Positions 18,002 through 26,600 of a stretch of DNA of 64,000 nt are shown here, one piece after another; position 1 is the stretch's first letter; each line of letters begins with the position of its first letter. Location of the stretch: the NCBI GenBank assembly GCA_023229785.1, contig JALNYV010000001.1:1-64000 (forward strand), in the 5' to 3' direction. The stretch is from Candidatus Dojkabacteria bacterium. GTDB lineage: Bacteria > Patescibacteria > Dojkabacteria > SC72. Under the pieces are notes generated by a model. That model saw only the letters and a list, made by a program, of their open reading frames with translations. It had not been told where the DNA came from and searched no databases. A program made the position numbers and the translations under genes.

Positions 18002-18026
18002 CCACTTTCCACCACTGCTCACCACT
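18002..18026 (-). promoter_or_regulatory. putative MraZ operator, three AGTGG direct repeats
   Basis: On the minus strand AGTGG occurs at 18022-18026, 18012-18016 and 18002-18006, an exact 10-bp period (one helical turn), just upstream of mraZ. MraZ proteins are known to bind short G-rich direct repeats with this type of spacing in their own promoter. The boxes lie downstream of the proposed -10, a position suited to repression. Confidence 0.65.
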
Positions 18027-18055
18027 AACTTACCATTACGTATATATTCGGTCAA
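18027..18055 (-). promoter_or_regulatory. putative mraZ operon promoter
   Basis: Minus strand TTGACC (18050-18055) and TAAGTT (18027-18032) separated by 17 nt. The -35 is good and the -10 is weak. Transcription would start inside the AGTGG repeats. Confidence 0.4.
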
Positions 18056-18248
18056 GAGAATATTGTTATAAGATTAATTATCTATACATATACCCTATAA
18101 TTCGAAAATAAAACAGTGGAATATCAAATAAAGTTGAAAATTTTATACAAATTTTGATGATATAGCTTCATTTACGTAACTTTTATGATGGGGATATATA
18201 GCATTGTATATATTGAGCAAACAATTTCATACACTTTTCATAAATATT

Positions 18249-18257
18249 TGCTAAAAT
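18249..18257 (+). promoter_or_regulatory. extended -10 promoter element for the ABC exporter operon
   Basis: TGC-TAAAAT with the TAAAAT at 18252-18257, 6 nt before the GTG start at 18264. Predicts a leaderless mRNA starting at GTG. Confidence 0.5.
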
Positions 18258-18263
18258 AGAGCT

Positions 18264-18992
18264 GTGAATATAGTTGAAGTTAAAAACCTAACAAAGAAAT
18301 ATAAACAGTTTAAAGCAGTAGATGATATTTCTTTCAATGTATCAAAAGGAGAGATATTTGCTTTAATTGGCCCTAACGGTGCAGGAAAATCAACAACTTT
18401 AAAGTTGCTTGCAAGTGTTTTAATTCCTTCAGATGGAGAGATATTGATAAATAAATTGGATATGGTTTCTGAGGGAAAGCAGATCAGAAAATTGATAACA
18501 TATCTTCCAGAAGAAGCAGGGGCGTATAAAAACATGAGTGGGAATGCATATCTTACTCTAATGGCAAACCTCTACTCCGATTCTCCTAGTGAGATAATTG
18601 AATATGTCGAGTATGCGAAAAGAATATGTGGATTGGGAGAAAGACTTAAAGAGAAGGTTAGCTCGTATAGTAAGGGAATGACAAGGAAGCTCCTTTTGGC
18701 AAGGGCAATTATGAGCAGACCCCTACTTGCTATTTTGGATGAGCCAACAAGTGGACTTGATATTATCAATGCAATGCAGATTAGAGATATTATTAAATCC
18801 CTTTCAAGAGAAGGAATGTCAGTGCTTCTATCCTCTCACAATATGCTTGAAATTGAGTACCTATCAGATCGTGTTGGCATAATGAATGGTGGGAAGATTA
18901 TCGAAATAGGAACCCCAGTAGGACTTAAGAGAAGATATGAATCGAGTAATCTTGAAGAGGTATTTCTTAAATTAACAAATATTAATAAATGA
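18264..18992 (+). CDS. ABC transporter ATP-binding protein, NatA-type
   Basis: 242 residues from a GTG start supported by the leaderless-type promoter. Walker A is GPNGAGKSTT (about 36-45), the signature region is VSSYSKGMTRKLLLARAI, Walker B is LLAILDEPTSGLD, and the switch histidine is in SSHNMLEIE. The signature is SYSKGM rather than LSGGQ, common in the ABC-2 exporter (NatA/CcmA) group. It overlaps its permease by 4 bp (ATGA) and is sited between the two halves of the cell-wall region on the opposite strand. Confidence 0.93.
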   Translation: MNIVEVKNLTKKYKQFKAVDDISFNVSKGEIFALIGPNGAGKSTTLKLLASVLIPSDGEILINKLDMVSEGKQIRKLITYLPEEAGAYKNMSGNAYLTLMANLYSDSPSEIIEYVEYAKRICGLGERLKEKVSSYSKGMTRKLLLARAIMSRPLLAILDEPTSGLDIINAMQIRDIIKSLSREGMSVLLSSHNMLEIEYLSDRVGIMNGGKIIEIGTPVGLKRRYESSNLEEVFLKLTNINK

Positions 18993-20281
18993 GGAAGTTC
19001 TGGGTATTACTACAAAAAGAAATAAAGGAGATGCTAACTTGGCAAATGATACTTCCTCTTCTTGTCATGGTTGTTTTATTTATGGGGATTGGAAAAGTGA
19101 TGGGTAGTGAAGTAAAAAAACAAAACTCCACTACTATCTCAACTGCTGTAATTGATTATCAAAAGTCTCCTACCTCTCAGCTGTTAATTGGTAGTATTGA
19201 ATCTTCAGGGTTTAAGGTGATTGTTTCTGAAAAAGATGTAGCTGCTCAAAAAAGCACAATGTCCCTTGATAAATTCGATCTACTTGTTGTTATTCCAAGC
19301 GACCTAGATAGCACGCTGGCCAAATTTCTAAAACCAAATATTGAAATATATTCAGTACTAGACAATGTGTCTCTTTTGAGTACTGGAAAGATTGCAAAAC
19401 TAGAAGGGATTTATCCAATAATAAATGAGACTTTAAGTAGCATTGTAATGAGCAGAGCAAGCAAGGGGAAAGATATCACATATCTGAAAGCTCCAGTATT
19501 ATTTAGTGATTATGTCTTGCTTAATGGAAAACAGGGCAGTGTAAGACCTGGTGAGATTCTTGGATATGTCCTATCCCAAACTACTTTCATTCCAATTGTT
19601 CTTTTCTTAGTAATAACTCTTGCCGCTCAACTTGTAGCAACTGGCATGGCTTCCGAAAAAGAAAATAAGACGTTAGAAACCTTACTTTCTCTTCCAATAG
19701 ATAGAAAAACAATAGTATCTTCAAAATTAATAGCAGGTGGTCTCGTTTCATTTGTTTCTGCAGGGCTATATATGGTTGGAATGCAGTCATATATGAAAGG
19801 GATTACTTCTGTTAGTGGAGGGGGTGGTGCTGTAACTGATGCTGTAAAAATAGCTGTAAATCAACTAGGGATAAGCATGAGCCTAAATGGATATATTCTT
19901 TTAGGTGTATCTTTATTCGCAAGTATCTTAGTCGCTCTTTCAATTGCCTTTATTTTAGGGAGTTTTGCAAAGGATGTTAAAAGCGTTCAAGGTGCTATGA
20001 CACCACTTATGATGTTGCTTGTTATTCCTTACATACTATCAATGCTCATTGATATTAGAGCACTCCCTACTATACTTAAAACAATTGTTTATGCCATCCC
20101 TTTCACACACACATTTGTCGCTGCAACAAATATTATGACTGGTCATTTCTTAGACGTGTATCTTGGTATTGGATATCTAACAATAATAGTCGTTCTAAGC
20201 ATATTTTTAGCAAGCAAGTTGTTTTCTTCAGAAAAGATTCTTACAATTTCTCTGGATTTTGGAAAGAAGAAAACTAATTAA
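18989..20281 (+). CDS. ABC-2 type permease, NatB-like
   Basis: 430 residues. One N-terminal membrane helix (about 18-35), a large extracytoplasmic domain (about 40-195), then five or six helices (FIPIVLFLVITLAAQLVATG and onward). The cytoplasmic loop ASEKENKTLETLLSLPIDRK is the hallmark of NatB/ABC-2 exporters. Partner of the preceding ATPase; the cargo (ion, peptide or lipid) is unknown. Its 3' end overlaps the convergent pyrD by 8 bp. Confidence 0.88.
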   Translation: MRKFWVLLQKEIKEMLTWQMILPLLVMVVLFMGIGKVMGSEVKKQNSTTISTAVIDYQKSPTSQLLIGSIESSGFKVIVSEKDVAAQKSTMSLDKFDLLVVIPSDLDSTLAKFLKPNIEIYSVLDNVSLLSTGKIAKLEGIYPIINETLSSIVMSRASKGKDITYLKAPVLFSDYVLLNGKQGSVRPGEILGYVLSQTTFIPIVLFLVITLAAQLVATGMASEKENKTLETLLSLPIDRKTIVSSKLIAGGLVSFVSAGLYMVGMQSYMKGITSVSGGGGAVTDAVKIAVNQLGISMSLNGYILLGVSLFASILVALSIAFILGSFAKDVKSVQGAMTPLMMLLVIPYILSMLIDIRALPTILKTIVYAIPFTHTFVAATNIMTGHFLDVYLGIGYLTIIVVLSIFLASKLFSSEKILTISLDFGKKKTN

Positions 20282-21368
20282 TATCTTTACCAATTGCATC
20301 CTTAATATTCTTGTATCCATCTTTAATAAGTAACTGTTCTAATCCTTTGTTGATCTCACCAATTAATTGTGGACCCTCATAAATCATTCCAGTAATTAGT
20401 TGTACAAGGGTAGCTCCTCTTTTAATCTTTTCATAGACGTCCTGAGCTTTAAATATACCCCCTACCCCAATAATAACTAACTTATTTCTATATTTTCTAT
20501 ATGTTTTCGAAATCAGTTCATTACTGAGCTTTTCACAATGCTTACCGCTAATCCCGCCAATCATTTTCTTTCTCAGTCTATCTTTCAAACCCCCTCTATC
20601 TTTATTTAGGTTTCCAATGATAACTCCAGTAATATTATTAATGATTGCAATTTTTAATAAATTATCAAAGTCACTCCATGGTAGATTAATTGGCATTTTT
20701 AAAAACATTGGTTTTTCAATATTTAGTTCTCCCATTTTTTTCAAAAGAAGCTCCAGCCTTTTTGGTGTTGTGAATGGTTCACCTCCGAATGCATTAGGAC
20801 AAGATATGTTTATTGTGTAGTAACTCCCAATATTTTCTTCTTCCAATTTTTTAATAGTTTTGTAATAGTCTTCAATTGCTTTATATATATCCACATTAAC
20901 TTTTGAATTTGTTTTTGCAATTGATATCCCAAGTACGAAATCTTTCTCAATTTTATATTTTTTAATTCTTTCAATCTCCTTATCAACTCCCAGATTTTTC
21001 AACCCACTATTAACCATTAGACCTTTTGATTTTTTTAGTCTCCAAAGTCTTGGTTTTTTATTTCCTTTATACGGATTCAATGTAATCGAGCCCATTTCTT
21101 CAAATGAAAAACCAACACTTGGAAGTATCCCAATTAGGCTGGCATCTTTATCAAATCCAGCTGCAAGTCCAACAGGATTAACAAAGGTAATACCTTTAAC
21201 TTCTTGCGTGAGCATTTTAGATCTGTGTGAAAACCTTCCTACAATTCTTCTAGTTAACTTGAATCTTCCCAATAGTTTACCTACAACGAGGATAAAATCA
21301 TGAGTAAACTCAGCTGGAAAAAGAAAGAAGAACGGTTTAAATATTGTTTTATACAGGAATCTAAACAT
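20274..21368 (-). CDS. pyrD: dihydroorotate dehydrogenase, class 2-like with Cys catalytic base
   Basis: 364 residues. It oxidises dihydroorotate to orotate in UMP synthesis, using FMN. The N-terminal amphipathic extension (FLYKTIFKPFFFLFPAEFTH) and the strands GLAAGFDKD, GSITLNPYKGNKKPRLWRL and IIGVGGI match the quinone-linked class 2. The catalytic-base motif reads NISCPN with Cys at 190, where E. coli class 2 has Ser175 (NISSPN); Cys is the class 1 residue. The start codon lies within the end of murG (8-bp overlap). The electron acceptor is therefore uncertain. Confidence 0.88.
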   Translation of the reverse strand: MFRFLYKTIFKPFFFLFPAEFTHDFILVVGKLLGRFKLTRRIVGRFSHRSKMLTQEVKGITFVNPVGLAAGFDKDASLIGILPSVGFSFEEMGSITLNPYKGNKKPRLWRLKKSKGLMVNSGLKNLGVDKEIERIKKYKIEKDFVLGISIAKTNSKVNVDIYKAIEDYYKTIKKLEEENIGSYYTINISCPNAFGGEPFTTPKRLELLLKKMGELNIEKPMFLKMPINLPWSDFDNLLKIAIINNITGVIIGNLNKDRGGLKDRLRKKMIGGISGKHCEKLSNELISKTYRKYRNKLVIIGVGGIFKAQDVYEKIKRGATLVQLITGMIYEGPQLIGEINKGLEQLLIKDGYKNIKDAIGKDIN

Positions 21369-22542
21369 TGTCTAAGGGTATCATATCTAACATTTTGGCA
21401 GTAGCATTTTTTATGAATATCTCTTCAAACTTGCTTTGGTCTAGTTTTTTAACCAACATATGATATGTATCATTAAACTCATCAATGCTTTTTATTAACT
21501 TCTCTCTACTTAATTCTCCCTCATGAAGTATGTATGCAAGACCTAGGTCTTCTAATATTTTCGCATTTCTTTCTTGTTCATTATGAGTTACCCAAGGTAT
21601 TGGAATTAATATACAAGGTTTTCGTAGTATTCCTAATTCATAAACTGTATTTGCTCCGCTTCTTCCAATTACAAAGTTGCAGTTTGCAAATATATTTCCA
21701 ATCTCACTTTCGGTTACATACTTAGTTATATATAATCTCTCTTGGAGGTCTTCCGGAAGTTTTTTCCAATCAGTGTGAAGAACATCATAGTCCATAAATG
21801 TTTTGTTATCTCCTGTTTGAAGAATTACTTGATATTTGGAAAGAAGATGGATGAGGGATTCACGAATAGTAAGATTAATAATGTGAGAACCTAAACTTCC
21901 CCCAGTTATATAGATTATTGGAAGTCTTTTCACCTTCATGCCTGAAATTACCTGAGTTAATTCTGTTCTTCCATCTGTTTTAAAAATACAATCTCTAACG
22001 GGGTTTCCCACAACATATGTTTTTCCTTTAGGAAAAAACTCAAGTGATTCTTTGAAGGCTACAAATACTTTCTTTGCTACCTTACTTCCAAAGCTATTTG
22101 ATAACCCAATTGCGGAAGTCTGCTCATGCAGATATAGTGGAATCTTTTTTATTTTGGCTACCAAAGTAATTGGAACTGATACGTAGCCTCCAGATGAAAT
22201 GATTAAATCAGGCTTGAACTCCTTGATATATTTAAATGAATCAAATACCCCCAGTATGCTTCGAAAAAGAAGAGCTATTGTTGAGAATGCAAATATCCTT
22301 TGAAGTTTTCCTGCCCTAATTGTTTTAAACTTAATATTACTTCCTTCCATCATTTTCATTTCAGCACTTTTTCCATCTTTTTCCCCTACCATTCCTAGAT
22401 CTCCACCAATGTATAAAACCATCTCTTCAACATTGGAGTATCGCTCGGAAAGCTCCTTTATGATTGATGAAATGATGGAAACATGTCCACCACTACCCCC
22501 ACCTGTTAATATAATCTTTTTATTTAGTATCTTTTTTTGCAT
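21361..22542 (-). CDS. murG: UDP-GlcNAc:lipid I N-acetylglucosaminyltransferase MurG
   Basis: 393 residues, GT28. Converts lipid I to lipid II at the inner membrane face. The N-terminal glycine loop is IILTGGGSGGHVS (about 10-22), with LIISSGGYVSVP, LYLHEQTSAIG, the central ITGGSLGSHIIN, and the sugar-binding GRSGANTVYELG. The C-terminus is slightly longer than in E. coli (355). Overlaps ftsW by 23 bp and pyrD by 8 bp, so ftsW-murG-pyrD is one transcription unit. Confidence 0.95.
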   Translation of the reverse strand: MQKKILNKKIILTGGGSGGHVSIISSIIKELSERYSNVEEMVLYIGGDLGMVGEKDGKSAEMKMMEGSNIKFKTIRAGKLQRIFAFSTIALLFRSILGVFDSFKYIKEFKPDLIISSGGYVSVPITLVAKIKKIPLYLHEQTSAIGLSNSFGSKVAKKVFVAFKESLEFFPKGKTYVVGNPVRDCIFKTDGRTELTQVISGMKVKRLPIIYITGGSLGSHIINLTIRESLIHLLSKYQVILQTGDNKTFMDYDVLHTDWKKLPEDLQERLYITKYVTESEIGNIFANCNFVIGRSGANTVYELGILRKPCILIPIPWVTHNEQERNAKILEDLGLAYILHEGELSREKLIKSIDEFNDTYHMLVKKLDQSKFEEIFIKNATAKMLDMIPLDNV

Positions 22543-23716
22543 ATCTACTTATGTTTAATAATAGCCCAACTGAGGCTAAAGTTACAATGGTGTTACTCCC
22601 ACCATATGTTAGGAATGGAAAAGGTATCCCTGTTAACGGAATTAACCCAACATTTGCTCCCATATTGAGAAATGCTTGAGTACATAGCCAGATAACTATA
22701 CCAGCAGCGAGTAGTTTGCTAAACTTGTCTTCTACTCTCATGGATATTTTAAGCCCTTGCCAGAGTATTGCTATGAAAAGTCCAACAAGGATTAGTGCAC
22801 TTGCAAATCCTAGCTCTTCAAGTATTACTGCGAAAATTGAATCTGTGAAAGCAGTATTTTCAACAAGATATCCAAATCTCTGCCTGCTCTGGCCAAAACC
22901 CTTACCAAAGAATCCACTCGAGCCAATACCGATTAAGATTTGTTGAATTTGATAACCTTCTTTCGTTGGATTGGCAACATCTCCGTTAAACAGTAGATGA
23001 AAGAATGTCTTTATTCTGTCTAATCTATACGATTCAACAACCATTGCCCCAGCAGCAACAAGTCCCATCACTCCTGAAACAACCCATGAGCCAATAAAAT
23101 GAATCCGGTCTTCTCCTGAAATATAGAAAAGCAGAAATGATGTAATTGCTATCACCATTGCTGTTCCCATATCAGGTTGGGCTACTATTAATCCAAGAAC
23201 TACAACAATTACAACCGAAAAAATAATTAATTTGTTTCTGAATTGCTGTATTTGTATTTTTTGATCTTGGCTTTTACTTCCTTCTTTTGAGAGTATTGAT
23301 GAGAGATAAATAATAACTGCTAGTTTTGCTATTTCGGCAGGCTGTATTCTCATTGCGCCAATAGCAAACCAACGACTTGCCCCATTAACATCTTTTCCCA
23401 AAATGAGTACTAGAAGTAGCGCAATTATACTTCCAATTAGCAGAAATCCTGAGAGTTTAGATAAAAGCTTGAGATTGAAAAAATATGTAACTACAGCTGT
23501 TGCAGTTCCAATCCCAACCCAGAGTATGTGTTGTTTTAGAAAATAGAATGAATCATGAAAGGTTTCATTTGCCTTATATACACTTGCATCAAATATCATT
23601 ATTGTTCCGAAAATAATGAGTGCGATAAATATCCAAAAAAGCGGCATATTTAAACGAGATTTTGGTCTATTTTCAAATGATTTCTTTTCAATCTTTTTCC
23701 TTCTTGAAGGTCTCAT
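22520..23716 (-). CDS. ftsW: FtsW/RodA/SpoVE-family peptidoglycan polymerase FtsW
   Basis: 398 residues with a basic cytoplasmic N-terminus and about ten membrane helices. SEDS family motifs are visible: GASRWFAIGAMRIQPAEIAKL, AQPDMGTAMVI, the extracellular QSRQRFGYLVENTAFTDSIFA segment, and the end LTGIPFPFLTYGGSN. Polymerises glycan strands with the class B PBP. The pairing with murG supports FtsW over RodA. First gene of ftsW-murG-pyrD, divergent from the kinase at 23747 with a 30-bp gap. Confidence 0.94.
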   Translation of the reverse strand: MRPSRRKKIEKKSFENRPKSRLNMPLFWIFIALIIFGTIMIFDASVYKANETFHDSFYFLKQHILWVGIGTATAVVTYFFNLKLLSKLSGFLLIGSIIALLLVLILGKDVNGASRWFAIGAMRIQPAEIAKLAVIIYLSSILSKEGSKSQDQKIQIQQFRNKLIIFSVVIVVVLGLIVAQPDMGTAMVIAITSFLLFYISGEDRIHFIGSWVVSGVMGLVAAGAMVVESYRLDRIKTFFHLLFNGDVANPTKEGYQIQQILIGIGSSGFFGKGFGQSRQRFGYLVENTAFTDSIFAVILEELGFASALILVGLFIAILWQGLKISMRVEDKFSKLLAAGIVIWLCTQAFLNMGANVGLIPLTGIPFPFLTYGGSNTIVTLASVGLLLNISRYAKKDTK

Positions 23717-23746
23717 ACATTTAATATACTATGAAAATATACAATT

Positions 23747-24340
23747 ATGAAATTTGATGTAGATAGACCAAAAGATTTAGGATTACTTCTTGTTGTCGGG
23801 GGACCTGGGGGAAGTGGTAGCTCAACTGTTGCAAAACTTCTTTGCCAACATTTTTCACTTAAATATGTTTATGCTGGCTCTATTATGAGAGGTATAGCCA
23901 AGGAGAAAGGTTTTACAAAGATAGAAGATTTTCTAAAAACATTAGATGAGAAAGAAAATGTGAAGATTGATGAGTTTGTTGATAGAAAGATGCTTAGACT
24001 GTCATACACTGAGAATGTATTAATAGAAAGCAAGGTATTTGCTGCAATGGCTTTTAAGCTTCAAATACCCACAACAGTTAGTATCTGGCTGGAAGCCAAG
24101 ATAGAAGTTAGAGCAAAACGAAAAGCAAATTCACAAAAAGGGAAAATAATTGAAGAAATAACTAAGGAGTTAACAGACAGATTAGAATATGACAAAAATA
24201 GATATGCTAAACTATATGGGATAGACTACCTAGGTCCAAAGAAGTACAATGATATTGTATTAGATACTTCTAATATGAATGAGTACCAAACTCTTACTTT
24301 AATTTTAAAATTAATTGAAGATGGTGGGTATATCAAATAA
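23747..24340 (+). CDS. cytidylate kinase-like P-loop protein
   Basis: 197 residues. A P-loop GGPGGSGSSTVAKLL (about 18-32) is followed by YVYAGSIMRGIAKEKG, the pattern of the archaeal/short CMP kinase family, then IDEFVDRKMLRL, the substrate strand VLIESKV, and the lid RAKRKA with DRLEYDKNRYAKLYGID. Phosphorylates CMP/dCMP if the family assignment is right. Its 3' end overlaps the rubredoxin-like gene by 20 bp in another frame. Confidence 0.82.
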   Translation: MKFDVDRPKDLGLLLVVGGPGGSGSSTVAKLLCQHFSLKYVYAGSIMRGIAKEKGFTKIEDFLKTLDEKENVKIDEFVDRKMLRLSYTENVLIESKVFAAMAFKLQIPTTVSIWLEAKIEVRAKRKANSQKGKIIEEITKELTDRLEYDKNRYAKLYGIDYLGPKKYNDIVLDTSNMNEYQTLTLILKLIEDGGYIK

Positions 24341-24557
24341 AGATGATAAAAAGGTTTCAAACAGTGTTCCACCTATTCCTCCAGTTTCTACCCCAGTAAC
24401 TCCTCAAGATCCTTGCAATGAGAACATTGAACTTGATGCAAAATGGATCAGATGGAGATGCCTAGTTTGTAATTACACTTATGAGGGTGCCCTGCCTCTT
24501 AAGAAGTGCCCAAGATGTAGTAACGAGAATCCTGATAAGTTTGAGGATATAGATTAG
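24321..24557 (+). CDS. rubredoxin-like zinc/iron ribbon protein
   Basis: 78 residues from the ATG at 24321; a TTG at 24315 is an alternative. A Pro/Ser/Thr-rich linker is followed by a rubredoxin-type knuckle pair: WRCLVCNYTYEGALPL (CxxC) and KKCPRCSNENPDKF (CxxC). This is the pattern found at the C-terminus of rubrerythrin and in free rubredoxin-like ribbons. It could bind iron (electron transfer) or zinc (structural). The stop overlaps the convergent gene in TTAG at 24554-24557. Confidence 0.75.
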   Translation: MVGISNKDDKKVSNSVPPIPPVSTPVTPQDPCNENIELDAKWIRWRCLVCNYTYEGALPLKKCPRCSNENPDKFEDID

Positions 24558-25123
24558 CCTTTTAAAGAGTCTTTTGGATTTGTGATTATTACGTTATCAG
24601 TATAAAAGTAATAAAAAGTCACATTAATCATTTCAATAATTCTTTTTAGTTTTTCCATTCTTGATGACATGCTTAGCAAAAAATTATCGTCTTGTAAAAG
24701 TGAATTTAAGCCTACAGCATATTGCTTCAGATATTTACGGAAATTTTCATCAGTTGATAATGATAAAGGTCTTGTAGCGTTACTTAAGATTTGTTCAACA
24801 AAAATATTTAAAGGTAGTTCTACGAGATCTTGATAGTCACTAGGTATTGGATTTCCATCACTTCTCTTTATTAATAAATGGAAGTCCCTTGGACCATTTA
24901 TGGCGGATATAGAAGTTACACCTCCGTCATCATTACCCAATATTAGTGATAGATACATACTGTTACTGTCTTCAGTGGAATTAGCAATGTAATAACCTAG
25001 AATTTGTTTTTCTGAATGTTCTCCAATATCATCGCAATTAGTTTTCAGCTCCTTGGCTTCTGCACCTAAAACCTGGTTTATTCCAGATAATACCTCAGAG
25101 GGATCAATTGGAAATTTTGGCAT
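24554..25123 (-). CDS. hypothetical protein
   Basis: 189 residues, not recognised. No signal or membrane segment. The N-terminal half is acidic with an alternating pattern (SMYLSLILGNDDGGVTSISAI). The C-terminal half is helical (FRKYLKQYAVGLNSLLQ, MEKLKRIIEMINVTFYYFY). It may be a small cytoplasmic alpha/beta protein. It is a single gene between the rubredoxin-like gene, whose stop overlaps it by 4 bp, and orn. Confidence 0.55.
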   Translation of the reverse strand: MPKFPIDPSEVLSGINQVLGAEAKELKTNCDDIGEHSEKQILGYYIANSTEDSNSMYLSLILGNDDGGVTSISAINGPRDFHLLIKRSDGNPIPSDYQDLVELPLNIFVEQILSNATRPLSLSTDENFRKYLKQYAVGLNSLLQDDNFLLSMSSRMEKLKRIIEMINVTFYYFYTDNVIITNPKDSLKG

Positions 25124-25226
25124 TTTGTATGAAAATATAATCTAATTAATAGCATTCTACAAAAGTTTATAGGGTTTGTCGATATCCTTCAAGTTATTGA
25201 GAACAGGAAAAGGTTTTTAATGTTGA

Positions 25227-25787
25227 TTAATCAAATAATTCCTTTTTGTAATGTTTTAGCTCTTCTATTGATTCTTTTATGTCCCCAAGAGCTTCATGAC
25301 TGCCAATATGTCCATGGTACTCTTTCTTTTTGTTCCATAGTTTTGCCAGTTGTGAAATTGTTGATACATCAATATTTCTAAAATGTAAGAATCCGTGAAG
25401 GTTAGGCATATATTGAACAATGAAACTCTTATCTATAGAATTTGAGCTACCGCAAAGTGGAGATTCCCCTTTATTTATAAATTTTGAAAGATACTCCACT
25501 ACTTCTTTATCAATTTGTTCAATTGTTAATTTTGATTTTAAAGCTGTTTGGATTAATCCATTTCTAAGATGCATCTCTTTAACAAATGGCTCCATTCTTC
25601 CTACATCTGTTTTATCAATATGAGATATTGCAACATAACCATTTTCGTCAAGAATATTTAAATTTGTATCAGTAACAATGGCTGCAATTTGTATAATTTT
25701 GTCTTTTTTAACATCTAAACCTGTCATCTCTAAATCAATCCATACAAGATTTGTTATTTTTTGATAACCCATTGGAAAAACTTTCAT
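25227..25787 (-). CDS. orn: oligoribonuclease Orn, DEDDh exonuclease
   Basis: 186 residues. It degrades 2-5-nt RNAs, including pGpG from cyclic-di-GMP. DEDDh residues are visible: D and E in LVWIDLEMTGLD (about 13-24), D in SSNSIDKSFI, and H and D in GSHEALGDIKESI. An alternative start (MGYQKITNLVWID) lies 15 bp inside. The gene begins 12 nt downstream of the 3' end of tRNA-Leu(UAA) on the same strand, so the tRNA and orn are probably co-transcribed. Confidence 0.92.
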   Translation of the reverse strand: MKVFPMGYQKITNLVWIDLEMTGLDVKKDKIIQIAAIVTDTNLNILDENGYVAISHIDKTDVGRMEPFVKEMHLRNGLIQTALKSKLTIEQIDKEVVEYLSKFINKGESPLCGSSNSIDKSFIVQYMPNLHGFLHFRNIDVSTISQLAKLWNKKKEYHGHIGSHEALGDIKESIEELKHYKKELFD

Positions 25788-25799
25788 GCAATTTTATTA

Positions 25800-25883
25800 T
25801 GCCGGGGGGGGGAATCGAACCCCCACTCCCTTTCGAGAACGGGATTTTAAGTCCCGCGTGTCTGCCTATTCCACCACCTCGGC
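25800..25883 (-). tRNA. tRNA-Leu (anticodon UAA)
   Basis: Cloverleaf on the minus strand: acceptor GCCGAGG with 3' strand CCCCGGC, anticodon stem CGGGA/TCCCG with loop CTTAAAA (anticodon TAA), a long variable arm as expected for tRNA-Leu, T-stem GGGGG/CCCCC and discriminator A. CCA is not encoded. The acceptor has one A-C mismatch at the fifth pair, inside a run of nine identical bases; this may be real or a homopolymer sequencing error. Confidence 0.92.
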
Positions 25884-25931
25884 TTAAGCTTTTTGATTAT
25901 ACTTAATATTATTTTACCTAGCAATGCTTGT

Positions 25932-26519
25932 TTATTGCTTGGAGTAGGATAAAAGCTGATGTTTACTAAATAAAATATAACCTGAACAGTTTTTAACCAT
26001 AGCTCTGCTATAATTAGAAGTAAATCCTACATATATGATCCGTTTGTTTAGGAGCCTTGATTCTTTGATTGCAGGAAGTAAGTCAGTATCAGACGATACT
26101 ATAAATGCTTCATCGTACGTGTCTCTAAATGCTCCAATTAATAAATCTATTGCAATTCTTACATCCACTCCTTTTTCTGAATAGCGATTATTCTGTTTAA
26201 GTAAAAAACCAGTCTTGATATTTATCCCCGCATTTTTTAATTTTGAAAAGAATTTTTGTTGACTTGTTCTTAGTATCTCTGCCACTCTTGTTCTCTCTTG
26301 ATTTTATATTTGTCCAATGTAATAGCAGATATTAACAATTTTTGATTGACCTAATTCTGATGCAAATCTTTTATAGTCAAAATTGGAAGTGTGTACAATA
26401 TGATTATCTCTAAGAGAGTGATAGAAGTTGCTCCCATCATATAAAACAAACACCCGACGTGACTTAGCAGATCGGGTGGGCTTAGCAAAATTCAGTTTGT
26501 GTTTTTTAACACTATTCAT
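25932..26519 (-). pseudogene. NYN-domain (LabA/DUF88) RNase gene interrupted by one in-frame TAA
   Basis: Two open pieces lie in the same frame, 26304-26519 and 25932-26303, separated only by a TAA at 26304-26306. Together they form one complete PIN-like NYN domain: FVLYDGSNFYHSLRDN (first catalytic Asp) in the upstream piece; SQQKFFSKLKNAGI, GVDVRIAIDLL and FIVSSDTDLLPAIKES (remaining acidic residues) in the downstream piece. No base is inserted or lost. The downstream piece could restart at a GTG at 26285, but it would lack the first catalytic strand. Causes: a single nonsense mutation, strain polymorphism, read error, or readthrough. Confidence 0.75.
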
Positions 26520-26600
26520 TATAGCAAGTATATCTTGCGATGCAAATATCGTAAATATCTTATAGCAAAGGGATAATTAATTGTTAATATGTTTAAAAAA

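Noticed and set aside
18002..18026. CCACC-rich boxes near mraZ as another copy of the cassette-border repeat
   Set aside because: Only the short CCAC word is shared; the 10-bp period and position fit a MraZ operator, and no middle or right arm follows.
25932..26285. Independent gene starting at GTG 26285
   Set aside because: It is in the same frame as the upstream piece, lacks the first catalytic strand of the NYN fold and is separated only by one TAA, so it is treated as part of one interrupted gene.
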